Assembly (NCBI GenBank): GCA_905215125.1
Contig: CAJMOV010000032.1
Coordinates: 1 to 11,793 of the forward strand
Source of the DNA: an uncultured bacterium
Lineage (GTDB): Bacteria > Bacillota > Clostridia > Oscillospirales > Butyricicoccaceae
Direction: 5' to 3'
DNA length: 11,793 nt
Shown here: piece by piece, positions 1-6,972 of the stretch
How the letters are laid out: every line of letters begins with the position of its first letter
Numbering within the stretch: position 1 is the stretch's first letter
Translations under genes and position numbers: made by a program
The notes under the pieces: generated by a model
What the model was told of the DNA's origin: nothing
The model's input: the letters and a program-made list of their open reading frames with translations, nothing else
Databases searched by the model: none

Positions 1-2
1 AC

Positions 3-59
3 TCCGTGCGGCAGTTCCAGCGCATCTTCAACCTGGCGTCAGACGGCGTGGTGGGGCCT
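3..59 (+). other. Fragment of a peptidoglycan-binding (PG_binding_1) domain, plus strand, cut at both ends
   Basis: Read on the plus strand from base 3, the first 19 codons give VRQFQRIFNLASDGVVGP after an initial Ser. This fits the core of the PG_binding_1 repeat, whose family pattern is a Val-x-x-Phe-Gln helix followed by Gly/Asn-Leu, then Asp-Gly-x-Val-Gly-Pro and normally Ala-Thr-Trp. The similarity stops at the Gly-Pro (bases 54-59). The frame then runs into antisense ppdK sequence and ends at a stop at 150-152. Such domains sit in secreted cell-wall hydrolases and spore-cortex enzymes. The rest of the parent gene would lie left of the window. The fragment is short, so the call rests only on the motif match, and it faces the opposite way from every other gene here. 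Confidence 0.6.
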
Positions 60-1374
60 TCATACCCTCGATATCCTCGGGCGATGTCTCCAGGCGGACG
101 AGCACGACCTTCTCCCCGCGCTCGGCCCAGGCCTTGGCGTCTTCAGCGGTGAAGACAATGCGGCCGGAGGCGGCGCCGGGGGAAGCGGCCAGGGCGCTGC
201 CGATGACGGGGGTCTTTTTGAGAACCTCGGCGTCAAACTGCGGGTGCAGCAGCGTGTCGAGGGAACGCGGCTCGATCATGGCGACGGCCTTTTCCTCCGT
301 GATCTGCCCCTCGTCGACCAGGTCGCAGGCGATCTTGAGGGCGGCGGCCGGCGTGCGCTTGCCGTTGCGGGTCTGCAGCATGTACAGCTTGCGATCCTCA
401 ATGGTAAACTCCATGTCCTGCATGTCGTGGTAGTGGTTTTCCAGAATGCCGCAGATCTTGACGAACTGCTCATAGACCTCGGGCATGACCTCCTTGAGCT
501 GGTCGATGGTCTGCGGGGTGCGGATGCCGGCGACGACGTCTTCGCCCTGGGCGTTCATCAAAAACTCGCCGAACAGCTTCCTTTCACCCGTGGCGGGGTT
601 GCGGGTAAAGGCGACGCCGGTGCCCGACGTGTCGCCCATATTGCCAAAGGCCATGGCCTGGACGTTGACGGCGGTGCCCCAGGAATAGGGGATGTCGTTG
701 TCGCGGCGATAGACGTTGGCACGCGGGTTGTCCCAGCTGCGGAAGACGGCCTGGATGGCCCCCATCAGCTGCTCCTTGGGGTCGGAGGGGAAGTCCTGGC
801 CCAGCTTGGACTTGTATTCAGCCTTGAACTGGCCGGCCAGCTCCTTGAGATCGTCGGCCGTCAGGTCGACGTCCTGGGTGATGCCGCGCTCCTCCTTCAT
901 CTTGTCGATGAGCTGCTCGAAATATTTCTTGCCGACTTCCATAACGACGTCGGAATACATCTGGATAAAACGGCGATAGCAGTCCCAGGCCCAGCGGGGG
1001 TTGCCCGACTTTTTGGCCAGGACCTCGACGACCTGCTCGTTGAGACCCAGGTTCAAAATGGTGTCCATCATGCCCGGCATGGAGGCGCGGGCGCCCGAAC
1101 GCACGGAGACCAGCAGGGGGTTTTCCAGGTCGCCGAATCTCTTGCCGGTGATCTCCTCCATCTTGACGATGTGCTCCATGATCTGCTGCTGGATTTCATC
1201 GCTGATTTTGCGGCCATCCTCGTAATAACGGGTGCAGGCCTCGGTGGAGATGGTGAAGCCCTGGGGAACAGGCAGTCCGATGTTGGTCATCTCGGCCAGG
1301 TTGGCACCCTTGCCGCCCAGCAGCTCGCGCATGCTCGCATTGCCCTCTGAAAAGAGGTAGACATATTTGTGCAT
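28..1374 (-). CDS. ppdK: Pyruvate, phosphate dikinase, N-terminal half only (3' end lost at a junction)
   Basis: PPDK interconverts pyruvate + ATP + Pi and phosphoenolpyruvate + AMP + PPi in the cytosol. It is a glycolytic/gluconeogenic enzyme of many anaerobes. The start is ATG at 1372-1374 (MHKYVYLFSEG), with GGGAG at 1383-1387 eight bases upstream. Visible parts are the N-terminal GGKGANLAEM and PQGFTIST, the nucleotide-binding segment RSGARASMPGMMDTILNLG (residues 92-110), the TSGTGVAFTRNPATGE stretch (249-264), and MEFTIEDRKLYMLQTRNGKR (321-340), which carries the Mg-ATP ligands. The swivelling phosphohistidine domain begins with PGAASGRIVF (399-408) and reaches EDIEGM (433-438). The frame then gives about ten aberrant residues to a stop at 28-30. 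A normal enzyme has about 875 residues; this one has 448 and lacks the GGMTSHAAV catalytic-His motif, expected some 15 residues further on, and the whole PEP/pyruvate barrel. As written it cannot be a complete enzyme. The identity of the N-terminal half is secure. Confidence 0.93.
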   Translation of the reverse strand: MHKYVYLFSEGNASMRELLGGKGANLAEMTNIGLPVPQGFTISTEACTRYYEDGRKISDEIQQQIMEHIVKMEEITGKRFGDLENPLLVSVRSGARASMPGMMDTILNLGLNEQVVEVLAKKSGNPRWAWDCYRRFIQMYSDVVMEVGKKYFEQLIDKMKEERGITQDVDLTADDLKELAGQFKAEYKSKLGQDFPSDPKEQLMGAIQAVFRSWDNPRANVYRRDNDIPYSWGTAVNVQAMAFGNMGDTSGTGVAFTRNPATGERKLFGEFLMNAQGEDVVAGIRTPQTIDQLKEVMPEVYEQFVKICGILENHYHDMQDMEFTIEDRKLYMLQTRNGKRTPAAALKIACDLVDEGQITEEKAVAMIEPRSLDTLLHPQFDAEVLKKTPVIGSALAASPGAASGRIVFTAEDAKAWAERGEKVVLVRLETSPEDIEGMKAPPRRLTPG

Positions 1375-1423
1375 TTGCAACACTCCCTTTTGTTCGATAT
1401 TCCCTTTTTTCATTTGCGCAACC

Positions 1424-1432
1424 ATTATACCA
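1424..1432 (-). promoter_or_regulatory. Extended -10 promoter of ppdK
   Basis: On the minus strand the sequence reads TGGTATAAT: a perfect TATAAT hexamer (1424-1429) preceded by the TGn of an extended -10 element (1430-1432). At 16-18 bp spacing the -35 positions (about 1446-1453) give only a poor match (GTGCAA or AGTGCA), which fits reliance on the extended -10. The start point would be near 1417, leaving a leader of about 43 nt containing the GGGAG ribosome site. The surrounding 1400-1530 stretch is clearly AT-richer than the coding DNA on either side, as expected of a promoter island. Confidence 0.7.
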
Positions 1433-1524
1433 GAAATAAATCCATTTTGCACTAGGTAAATGACAAAAAAACGAGGAAATTTATTAGGAAAGACTGACAA
1501 TAAGATCGTTTTTTGATTAACATG

Positions 1525-1562
1525 AAAAAGGACAGCCTTATACATCGCTGCATACGGCTGCC
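1525..1562 (-). terminator. Candidate intrinsic terminator after the DUF3006 gene
   Basis: Directly after the TGA stop at 1564-1566 the minus strand carries GGCAGCC (1556-1562) and, after an 18-nt loop, GGCTGTC (1531-1537). These form a 7-bp stem with one G-U pair, followed by C and a run of five T (1525-1529). It is placed where the nusA-infB operon would be expected to end, before the ppdK promoter. The long loop and short T run make it weak, and read-through is possible. Confidence 0.45.
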
Positions 1563-1563
1563 G

Positions 1564-1812
1564 TCACCGCCCGCCGCCCTGTGACGAGCGGAACAAGCGG
1601 CGCTTTTTCTCCTCCAGCCGCTCGCGGCGGCTGCGCGTTTCATCGGGGCAGAGCACCCAGCGCTCCCCCCGCCGGGTGACAACATCGCCCTCCCGGGTGT
1701 CCGCGGGCAGATCCTGCGCCAGCCATTCGGCCCCGTCCGGGCCGAGCAGGACATAGGAGGGCCCTTCCACACGATCAACGACATAGAGGACCTCATCGCT
1801 CGGTCTGCACAT
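1564..1812 (-). CDS. DUF3006 family small protein
   Basis: An 82-residue protein matching the general build of DUF3006: an N-terminal beta-rich part starting with VLYVVDRVEGPSYVLLGPDG (residues 8-27), then LPADTREGDVV (35-45), then a charged C-terminal helix DETRSRRERLEEKKRRLF (57-74). The molecular role of DUF3006 is not known. Genes of this family are commonly seen next to, or fused to, ComEC-like metallo-beta-lactamase-fold proteins, and that is the arrangement here. The ATG at 1810-1812 lies inside the end of the upstream gene (20-bp overlap) and has AGGGGG eight bases before it, so translation is probably coupled. It appears to be the last gene of the operon. No signal peptide or membrane segment is visible. 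The family call rests on pattern recognition. Confidence 0.75.
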   Translation of the reverse strand: MCRPSDEVLYVVDRVEGPSYVLLGPDGAEWLAQDLPADTREGDVVTRRGERWVLCPDETRSRRERLEEKKRRLFRSSQGGGR

Positions 1813-2674
1813 CTATTTCGCCCCCTGTCGCGGTAAAAACAATGGTCCCCTGCGTATCAGTGCGGTATATTTGGCAGCCCAGCTCTTCCAGCGCACTGAG
1901 CGTCCGTTCATTCGGATGGCCGTAGCTGTTGCCCACCCCGCAGGATATGGCGGCGTAACGGGGCGAGATAGCGCTTAGGAAGGCGGAGGAAGAAGACGTA
2001 TCGCTGCCGTGGTGCCCGACCTTAAGGATGTCGACGGCGGGCAAGCCGGCCTGCACCAGCGCTTCCTCCACCGGGGCCTCGGCGTCGCCGGTCAACAGGC
2101 AGCGCACCCCTGCGCCTTCCGCCAGCAGGACAAGGGAGGCGTTGTTCAAATCATCCAGGCTGTCTCCCTGCTGCGGGGAAAGCACGGTAATGCGCGCGTC
2201 GCCCAAAGTAAATACGTCCCCCTTCTCGGCCAGCACAGCATCGGCCCCACTGCGCTCAACGGCGTCCAGCATCCGCTCATATGTATCGGATGTATGCGAA
2301 ATGTCGGGCATCCAGAAAACGGCCGGCGGATAGGCGTCCAAAACGGCCGCCATGCTGCCGATGTGATCGGCGTGCGGATGGGTGGCGACGGCCAGCGCCA
2401 GCTTGTCGACGCCGTAAGCCTGCATGGCTTGCAAAATGGCGTCTTCACTTTCAGCTGTCCCGGCGTCAATCAGGGCCCACTGCCCGCCGCTGTGCAACAG
2501 CAGGCTGTCCCCCTGTCCGACGTCGAGGACGACAAGGGAGAGGGATCCATCCTGGGGCAGGGGCTGGGCCTTCTGCCCCTCAGCCTGCCACAAGTAGCCG
2601 CCGGCCGCAGCCAGCAGCACAAGCAGCAGGGAGAGGAAAGAGGCTGTCTTTTTCTTGCTTTTTCGTCTGCTCAT
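1793..2674 (-). CDS. Membrane-anchored ComEC/Rec2-like metallo-beta-lactamase-fold hydrolase
   Basis: A 293-residue protein resembling the stand-alone C-terminal hydrolase domain of ComEC. A Lys/Arg-rich start (MSRRKSKKK) is followed by a hydrophobic segment at about residues 12-28, so the enzyme is probably exported and anchored outside the membrane, or cleaved by signal peptidase. Family marks in order: LVVLDVGQGDS (47-57), ALIDAG (67-72), the metal motif THPHADH (98-104), NNASLVL (177-183), LTGDA (194-198), KVGHHGSDTSSS (218-229) and YGHPNERTL (251-259). The metal-site residues I would expect (HxHxDH, the GD aspartate, the HHGS His) are all present, so it looks active. Relatives include DNA-uptake nucleases and other phosphodiesterases; the substrate here cannot be read from sequence. 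There are no ComEC channel helices, so it is not full-length ComEC. Its ATG overlaps the M20 stop as ATGA (2671-2674) and no strong ribosome site is seen, implying coupling. Confidence 0.85.
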   Translation of the reverse strand: MSRRKSKKKTASFLSLLLVLLAAAGGYLWQAEGQKAQPLPQDGSLSLVVLDVGQGDSLLLHSGGQWALIDAGTAESEDAILQAMQAYGVDKLALAVATHPHADHIGSMAAVLDAYPPAVFWMPDISHTSDTYERMLDAVERSGADAVLAEKGDVFTLGDARITVLSPQQGDSLDDLNNASLVLLAEGAGVRCLLTGDAEAPVEEALVQAGLPAVDILKVGHHGSDTSSSSAFLSAISPRYAAISCGVGNSYGHPNERTLSALEELGCQIYRTDTQGTIVFTATGGEIDVQTER

Positions 2675-4176
2675 AATTTCTTCATGAAGTTGCGGTAAAT
2701 TTCAACCGCGGCGCCCAGCGACGTTTCACGGATATATTCGTCAGGACCGTGCACCGCCCCCGCGGCCTGGTCGCTGGTCAGGATGGGGGAGAAGCGCAGG
2801 ATATTGCCGCTCAGCGCGGCGTAATGGCGGGCGTCGGTGCTGCCCGTCATGATGGTTGGGATGCAGGGCATGTCCGCAAAGCGCTCCTGCACGGCGTTGC
2901 ACAAGGCCTGCGCCAGCGGATGATCAATGGACGAGATGGGGGAGGGGTCGCCGTGCGGCTCCATCAGTTCGACCTCGACGGGCAGATCGGCGAGCAGTGC
3001 GCTCATGTGCCGGCGCGCGGACAGCGCCGTATCCCCCTGGAGCAGGCAGGCGGTGACGACGGCCTCGGCCGACGTCGGCAGAAGCACGGGGGAAAGCGAG
3101 CCGGCGATTTGCGTCGCGGAATAGCTGCTGCGCAGGATGGCCATCATCTGCGGATCCCGGCGGAAGCAGCTGCCGAGAAAGGCGCGCGTAAGCGGCAGGT
3201 TGGCGACGACAAAGCGTTTCCAAAAGCCCATGGCGGGCAGGGAGGCCTGCAGCGTCTTTTTGGCCGGCGCCAGCAGGCGTACCCGCGGCAGCGACGCTTC
3301 GATGCGGCAGATGGCTTCGGCCAGGGCGCCCACGGCGGTATGCCGGGGCGGCGCTCCGATCTGCCCGCCCGGCGCTTTGGCGGTCAGCTTGAACATGCAC
3401 ACGGCTTTTTCCCCGACGCCCAGCAAAGCGGCAGGATAGCTGCGTTCTCCCATGTGGCTTTTGGAAATAAAGCCGCCCTCATCCAGAATCAGGTCAAAAA
3501 AGACCCCTCGCTTATTGAGCAGATCGGCCAGCACGGCCGCGCCATCATGCCCGCCCAGCTCCTCGTCGTGCCCAAAGGCGAAGTACAGGTCGCGCCGCGG
3601 CGCGTACCCTTCCTCCATCAGTGAGGAAACCGCTTCCAGCAGGGCGATGACGGGGCCCTTGCAGTCGACGGCGCCGCGTCCGCGCACCACCCCATCCTCC
3701 CGCGCGCCGGAAAAGGGCTCGGTTTTCCATCCCTCGCCGGGCGGGACGACGTCCAAGTGGCCGCAAAACAGCACGGGCGCGGGCGCGTCTTTGCGTTCAG
3801 CGGCCCGCCAGCGCAGAAGCAGGCTGCCGGCAGGCAGCTCGAACAGGTTCATTTGCGCAAAGGCTTGGGCGTACCGCCGCTTCAGGTATGCGATCAGCCT
3901 GCCCATTTCCTCGCCGTCTCCGGTGACGGTGGCAAAGCGGATGGCTTCGGACAGCGACTGGGCGGCGCGCTCCGTCAGCCCTTCATCCGGCGTCGGCGGC
4001 GCGACCGGCTTATGCCTGCGGAAGGTGTGCCCGGCCAGTATGGCACGCGCCAGCATGACGATAATCAGCGCCGCCAGCCCGACAACCAGAAGGAAATTGA
4101 CCCAGGCGCCGAAATCGGCCGTAAAATTACTGACAAAAATGACAAAGGACGCGTACAGATTTCTCAAAAAGGTCAT
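2671..4176 (-). CDS. Membrane-anchored M20 family metallopeptidase (CPS1/PM20D1-like)
   Basis: A 501-residue zinc hydrolase with an N-terminal transmembrane helix at about residues 25-44. Catalytic-domain motifs: FCGHLDVVP (137-145, metal His140), GRGAVDCKG (166-174, bridging Asp171), FGHDEELGG (201-209, general-base Glu205 and metal Glu206), LDEGG (231-235, metal Asp232) and GAVHGPDEYI (473-482, metal His476). TGSTDARHYAALSGNILRFS (444-463) and the overall length suit the carboxypeptidase S / PM20D1 branch, whose members cleave or form N-acyl amino acids or peptides. The active site's side of the membrane is not determined. One oddity is that the lid/dimerisation domain has PGGQIGAPP (269-277), where the family usually has GGHSS, so a conserved His is replaced by Gln272. 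The ATG overlaps the ribF stop as ATGA (4173-4176), with GAGG seven bases upstream. The substrate is unknown. Confidence 0.88.
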   Translation of the reverse strand: MTFLRNLYASFVIFVSNFTADFGAWVNFLLVVGLAALIIVMLARAILAGHTFRRHKPVAPPTPDEGLTERAAQSLSEAIRFATVTGDGEEMGRLIAYLKRRYAQAFAQMNLFELPAGSLLLRWRAAERKDAPAPVLFCGHLDVVPPGEGWKTEPFSGAREDGVVRGRGAVDCKGPVIALLEAVSSLMEEGYAPRRDLYFAFGHDEELGGHDGAAVLADLLNKRGVFFDLILDEGGFISKSHMGERSYPAALLGVGEKAVCMFKLTAKAPGGQIGAPPRHTAVGALAEAICRIEASLPRVRLLAPAKKTLQASLPAMGFWKRFVVANLPLTRAFLGSCFRRDPQMMAILRSSYSATQIAGSLSPVLLPTSAEAVVTACLLQGDTALSARRHMSALLADLPVEVELMEPHGDPSPISSIDHPLAQALCNAVQERFADMPCIPTIMTGSTDARHYAALSGNILRFSPILTSDQAAGAVHGPDEYIRETSLGAAVEIYRNFMKKL

Positions 4177-5075
4177 AGCTTCACCTCATGTTGCGCGCGG
4201 AGGGCGCTCTGGGCGTCGCGGGCGATCTGCTGCCGCAGCAGCTCAGGCGAGGCAAACGCCTGCTCGTCCCGCAAAAAGCGCAAAAACTGCACCGACGCCG
4301 TATCGTGGTAAACCTCGCGCTGAAAGCCCAGCAAATGGCTTTCAATGGTGACGGGCCCCTCCGATGTAAAGGTCGGGCGGACGCCGATATTGGTGACTGC
4401 CGGCCATGTCTCCCCCCCGATGGCGACGCGGGCGGCGTAAACGCCCCCCCTGGGCATGACAATCTCCCCGGGCGGAAGGACATTGATGGTGGGAAAGCCC
4501 AATCTGCGGCCGACATGCCTGCCGTGGACAATTTCCCCCGAAAGGGCGAACGGCCGCCCCAGCAGGCTTGCGGCACGCTCAACCTCCCCCGCCTCGATCA
4601 GGGCGCGGATGCGGGTCGATGAAATGCCCACCCCATCCTGTGTGACGGCGGGGCAGAGAACAGCGCGAAAGCCCAGCCTGTCCCCCATGTCCCGCAACAG
4701 CCGGGGCGTGCCGGCCGCCCCTTTTCCAAAGCGGTAGTTCTCCCCCGTGACGACAGCGCCGCACCGGTAAGCGTCCAGCAGAACGTCGGTGACAAACTGC
4801 TCGGGCGGCAGCGATGCAAAGCGCTCGTCAAAGGTCAGGAAAACGATCTCTTCTATGCCAAGCGCACGGATACGCGCGCCGCGCTCGTCCTGAGACATCA
4901 GCAAAGGCGGCGCGCCGCCGCCCACCAGGGCGCGGGGGTGCCCGGCAAAGGTCAGCGCAGCAGGGCGCAGCCCCATTTCCCCGGCAATGCGCACCGTCTG
5001 GCGCAGAAGGGCGGCATGGCCGCGGTGAACGCCGTCGAAAAAGCCTAGGGCAGCCGCCCGCAATGGTTGTGTCAT
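4173..5075 (-). CDS. ribF: Bifunctional riboflavin kinase / FAD synthetase
   Basis: RibF phosphorylates riboflavin to FMN and adenylylates FMN to FAD in the cytosol. The N-terminal FMN adenylyltransferase domain shows GFFDGVHRGH (residues 11-20, with the HxGH nucleotide motif at 17-20), TFAGHPR (42-48), GENYRFGKGAAGT (111-123) and ISSTRIR (151-157). The C-terminal flavokinase domain shows HGRHVGRRLGFPTIN (184-198), AVTNIGVRPTF (226-236) and the catalytic-Glu region TIESHLLGF (243-251). At 300 residues it is close to the family's usual 300-315; the N-terminus is short, as the protein enters the first strand almost at once. The start is fixed by the ATGA overlap with truB (5072-5075), with AAGGA about nine bases upstream. 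Truncated riboflavin transporters and RFN riboswitches are absent, so it behaves as an operon member rather than as FMN-riboswitch-controlled. Confidence 0.96.
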   Translation of the reverse strand: MTQPLRAAALGFFDGVHRGHAALLRQTVRIAGEMGLRPAALTFAGHPRALVGGGAPPLLMSQDERGARIRALGIEEIVFLTFDERFASLPPEQFVTDVLLDAYRCGAVVTGENYRFGKGAAGTPRLLRDMGDRLGFRAVLCPAVTQDGVGISSTRIRALIEAGEVERAASLLGRPFALSGEIVHGRHVGRRLGFPTINVLPPGEIVMPRGGVYAARVAIGGETWPAVTNIGVRPTFTSEGPVTIESHLLGFQREVYHDTASVQFLRFLRDEQAFASPELLRQQIARDAQSALRAQHEVKL

Positions 5076-6007
5076 GCGCGGTCTTCCTTCACGGTAAAAT
5101 ATTTATGGCAGAACACGGCCAAGCCTCCCCTGTCAAGCGGGCGAACCACGCCGAGCAGCAAAAATTCCCCGTCCGGCGCGTAAACGCGGCACAGCCGCCC
5201 CTCGGTCGGCACGACGCCGCTTTGCAGGTGCTTCTGCCGCAGATGGGCGCCGTTTACGGCGCGTACAGCCCCTTCCTCTGTCGCCGTCAGGGCGGGCAAA
5301 TCGGCGAACAGGCCGTCAGCCGGACGGATATGGCGTTCTATGCCGCCATCCTGAACAGCGGCGGCAATTTCTTCAAACGTCAGGGCGTCCTCCAGGGAAA
5401 AGTCCCCTGAACGGGTGCGGACCAGCGACGTCATGCAGGCGCCGCAGCCCAATTTTCGGCCGATGTCATGGCACAGCGTGCGGATGTAGGCCCCCTTGGA
5501 GCAGCAGACGCGCAGGCGATAATCCTCCGGCCCGTCTCCTTCCTGCGGGGGCAGCAGCTCGATGTCTGAAATGGTGATATCACGGCTCTGCCTTTCCACC
5601 TCGATGCCCTGGCGGGCCAGGTCGTAAAGGCGGACGCCGCCGACCTGCACAGCCGAGTACATGGGGGGCAGCTGGCTCGATGTGCCAAGAAAGCTCTCGG
5701 CCGCCCGCCGCACATCGTCCTGCGCTGCGGCGACGTCATGCCTTTCCAGCACGGCGCCTGTGCTGTCCTGCGTGTCAGTGACGTAGCCGAGACGCAGGCC
5801 GGCGACGTATTCCTTCTCCGCCCCGCTGGCGTATTCCGACGCACGCGTCGCCACCCCCAGCAGGATGACCAGCACCCCTTCCGCCATGGGATCCAGCGTA
5901 CCGGCGTGCCCGATGCGGCGCATTTTTAGGATGCCCCGCAGCTTGGCCACAGCGTCATGCGACGTAAAGCCGGCCGGCTTGTTGAGAACCAGAAAGCCGT
6001 TTAGCAT
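5072..6007 (-). CDS. truB: tRNA pseudouridine(55) synthase TruB
   Basis: TruB converts U55 of the T-loop of tRNAs to pseudouridine and also helps tRNA fold. The protein of 311 residues begins MLNGFLVLNKPAGFTSHD, the usual family start. It carries RIGHAGTLDPMAEGVL (residues 31-46) with the catalytic Asp39, the KEYVAGLRLGYVTDTQDSTG stretch (65-84), QLPPMYSAVQVGGVRLYDLA (112-131) and KGAYIRTLCHDIG (171-183). The last 70 or so residues form a C-terminal PUA-like RNA-binding part. I chose ATG 6005-6007, which overlaps the upstream stop by seven bases. A longer in-frame version starting at 6082 only adds residues encoded inside the preceding gene and unlike the family. No clear ribosome site precedes it, so it is probably translated by coupling. 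Confidence 0.96.
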   Translation of the reverse strand: MLNGFLVLNKPAGFTSHDAVAKLRGILKMRRIGHAGTLDPMAEGVLVILLGVATRASEYASGAEKEYVAGLRLGYVTDTQDSTGAVLERHDVAAAQDDVRRAAESFLGTSSQLPPMYSAVQVGGVRLYDLARQGIEVERQSRDITISDIELLPPQEGDGPEDYRLRVCCSKGAYIRTLCHDIGRKLGCGACMTSLVRTRSGDFSLEDALTFEEIAAAVQDGGIERHIRPADGLFADLPALTATEEGAVRAVNGAHLRQKHLQSGVVPTEGRLCRVYAPDGEFLLLGVVRPLDRGGLAVFCHKYFTVKEDRA

Positions 6008-6972
6008 TGCGCGTCCATGTGGCGGGAAGCCTCGGCCACCAGCTTTTCCCGACATTCGTCTATACTGCCCCGCATGGTGCACCCGGCGGCGCGCGGGTGT
6101 CCCCCGCCGCCAAAGGCGGAGCAGATGGCTGAAGCGTCAAGCGGCTTATTGGTGCGCAGCGAGACCTTATATTCGCCCCGATGCTTGAGCTCCTGCAAAA
6201 AGACGGCGCATTCCACCCCTTCCAGGTGCATAAGCAGGGTGGAAAGGTTGTCCAAATCGTCCCCCGACGCGCCGATGCTGTCAGTGAAGTCGCGTTCCAG
6301 GCAGCCGCACACCAGCTTACCGCCGCGGTAAAAGCGCAGCGTATCAAAAAGCTGGCGCTCAACGCGGAAGCGCGTTTTTGTCTTGCGCTCAAAAAAGACC
6401 TGGTTGACGGCATGGGCGTCCAGCCCCGCTTCCATGCAGTCGGCGGCGATGCGGTGGGCCAATGGGGTCGTGTTGGAAAAGCGGAAGCACCCCGTATCGG
6501 TTGAAACCGCAATATACAGGGCTCGGCACATGTCCAAATCGGGCTTGACGCCCATATGCACAGCCATTTTCCAAATGACCTCGCCCGTCGCGGCGGCCTG
6601 CGGCTCGACCAGCGTCTCGCGGGCATAGCCGGTATTGGAGGGATGGTGATCGACGCACAAATCGACCCTGCCGCGGAAAGGCTCGGCCGACGCGGGGAAA
6701 AGCTCCTCCGACGCCGTATCGACGGCCACCAGCATCCGAGGGCTGAACCCCTCCGGCGGCGTCAGCCCTTCCATCAGCGGGGCAAGGCGGGGCGTCGCAT
6801 CCTCATTGGGGTGCAGAAAAGCCCGCTTGCCCTTGTGCTGCAGCAGGCGGCACAGCGCGCCGCCTGAGCCAAGGGTGTCCCCGTCCGGCCTGCGGTGCGT
6901 GATGATGAGTATATCGTCCTGCGCAAGCAGCCGCTCACAGGCCTGCGCTATGGTCACCGGCGTCATGTTCAT
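6001..6972 (-). CDS. nrnA: DHH/DHHA1 phosphoesterase, NrnA-like (oligoribonuclease / pAp phosphatase)
   Basis: NrnA-type enzymes degrade 2-5 nt RNAs to mononucleotides and can dephosphorylate pAp. Using the start at 6970-6972, the 323-residue protein shows all DHH motifs: ITHRRPDGDTLGSG (residues 24-37), AVDTAS (83-88), VDHHPSN (107-113) and VSTDTGCFRFSNT (156-168). The DHHA1 substrate-binding domain ends with FGGGGHPRAAG (287-297). The start is uncertain: the ladder ATG AGG ATG GGG ATG AAC ATG gives four in-frame Met codons (6984, 6978, 6972, 6966). The ATG at 6972 has GAGG six bases upstream, and the one at 6966 has GGGG six bases upstream. Either overlaps the rbfA end by about 30-38 bp. 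Its place between rbfA and truB is the common Firmicute arrangement, which supports the NrnA name. Confidence 0.9.
   Translation of the reverse strand: MNMTPVTIAQACERLLAQDDILIITHRRPDGDTLGSGGALCRLLQHKGKRAFLHPNEDATPRLAPLMEGLTPPEGFSPRMLVAVDTASEELFPASAEPFRGRVDLCVDHHPSNTGYARETLVEPQAAATGEVIWKMAVHMGVKPDLDMCRALYIAVSTDTGCFRFSNTTPLAHRIAADCMEAGLDAHAVNQVFFERKTKTRFRVERQLFDTLRFYRGGKLVCGCLERDFTDSIGASGDDLDNLSTLLMHLEGVECAVFLQELKHRGEYKVSLRTNKPLDASAICSAFGGGGHPRAAGCTMRGSIDECREKLVAEASRHMDAQC

Noticed and set aside
244..1350. Long plus-strand open frame (368 codons) opposite ppdK
   Set aside because: It is antisense to a well-conserved enzyme, has no recognisable domain, and is low-complexity in the way GC-rich antisense frames usually are.
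1375..1545. N-terminal extension of ppdK starting at 1545
   Set aside because: The added 57 residues span the promoter and AT-rich island and do not resemble PPDK. The ATG at 1372-1374 has a proper ribosome site and the family N-terminus.
2749..3624. 291-codon plus-strand open frame opposite the M20 gene
   Set aside because: Antisense to a gene with intact metal-binding motifs; composition is rich in Gly/Arg/Gln/His with no domain.
6008..6082. N-terminal extension of truB starting at 6082
   Set aside because: The 25 extra residues lie entirely inside the preceding gene and are unlike TruB, which begins at the LNGFLVLNKPAG strand.
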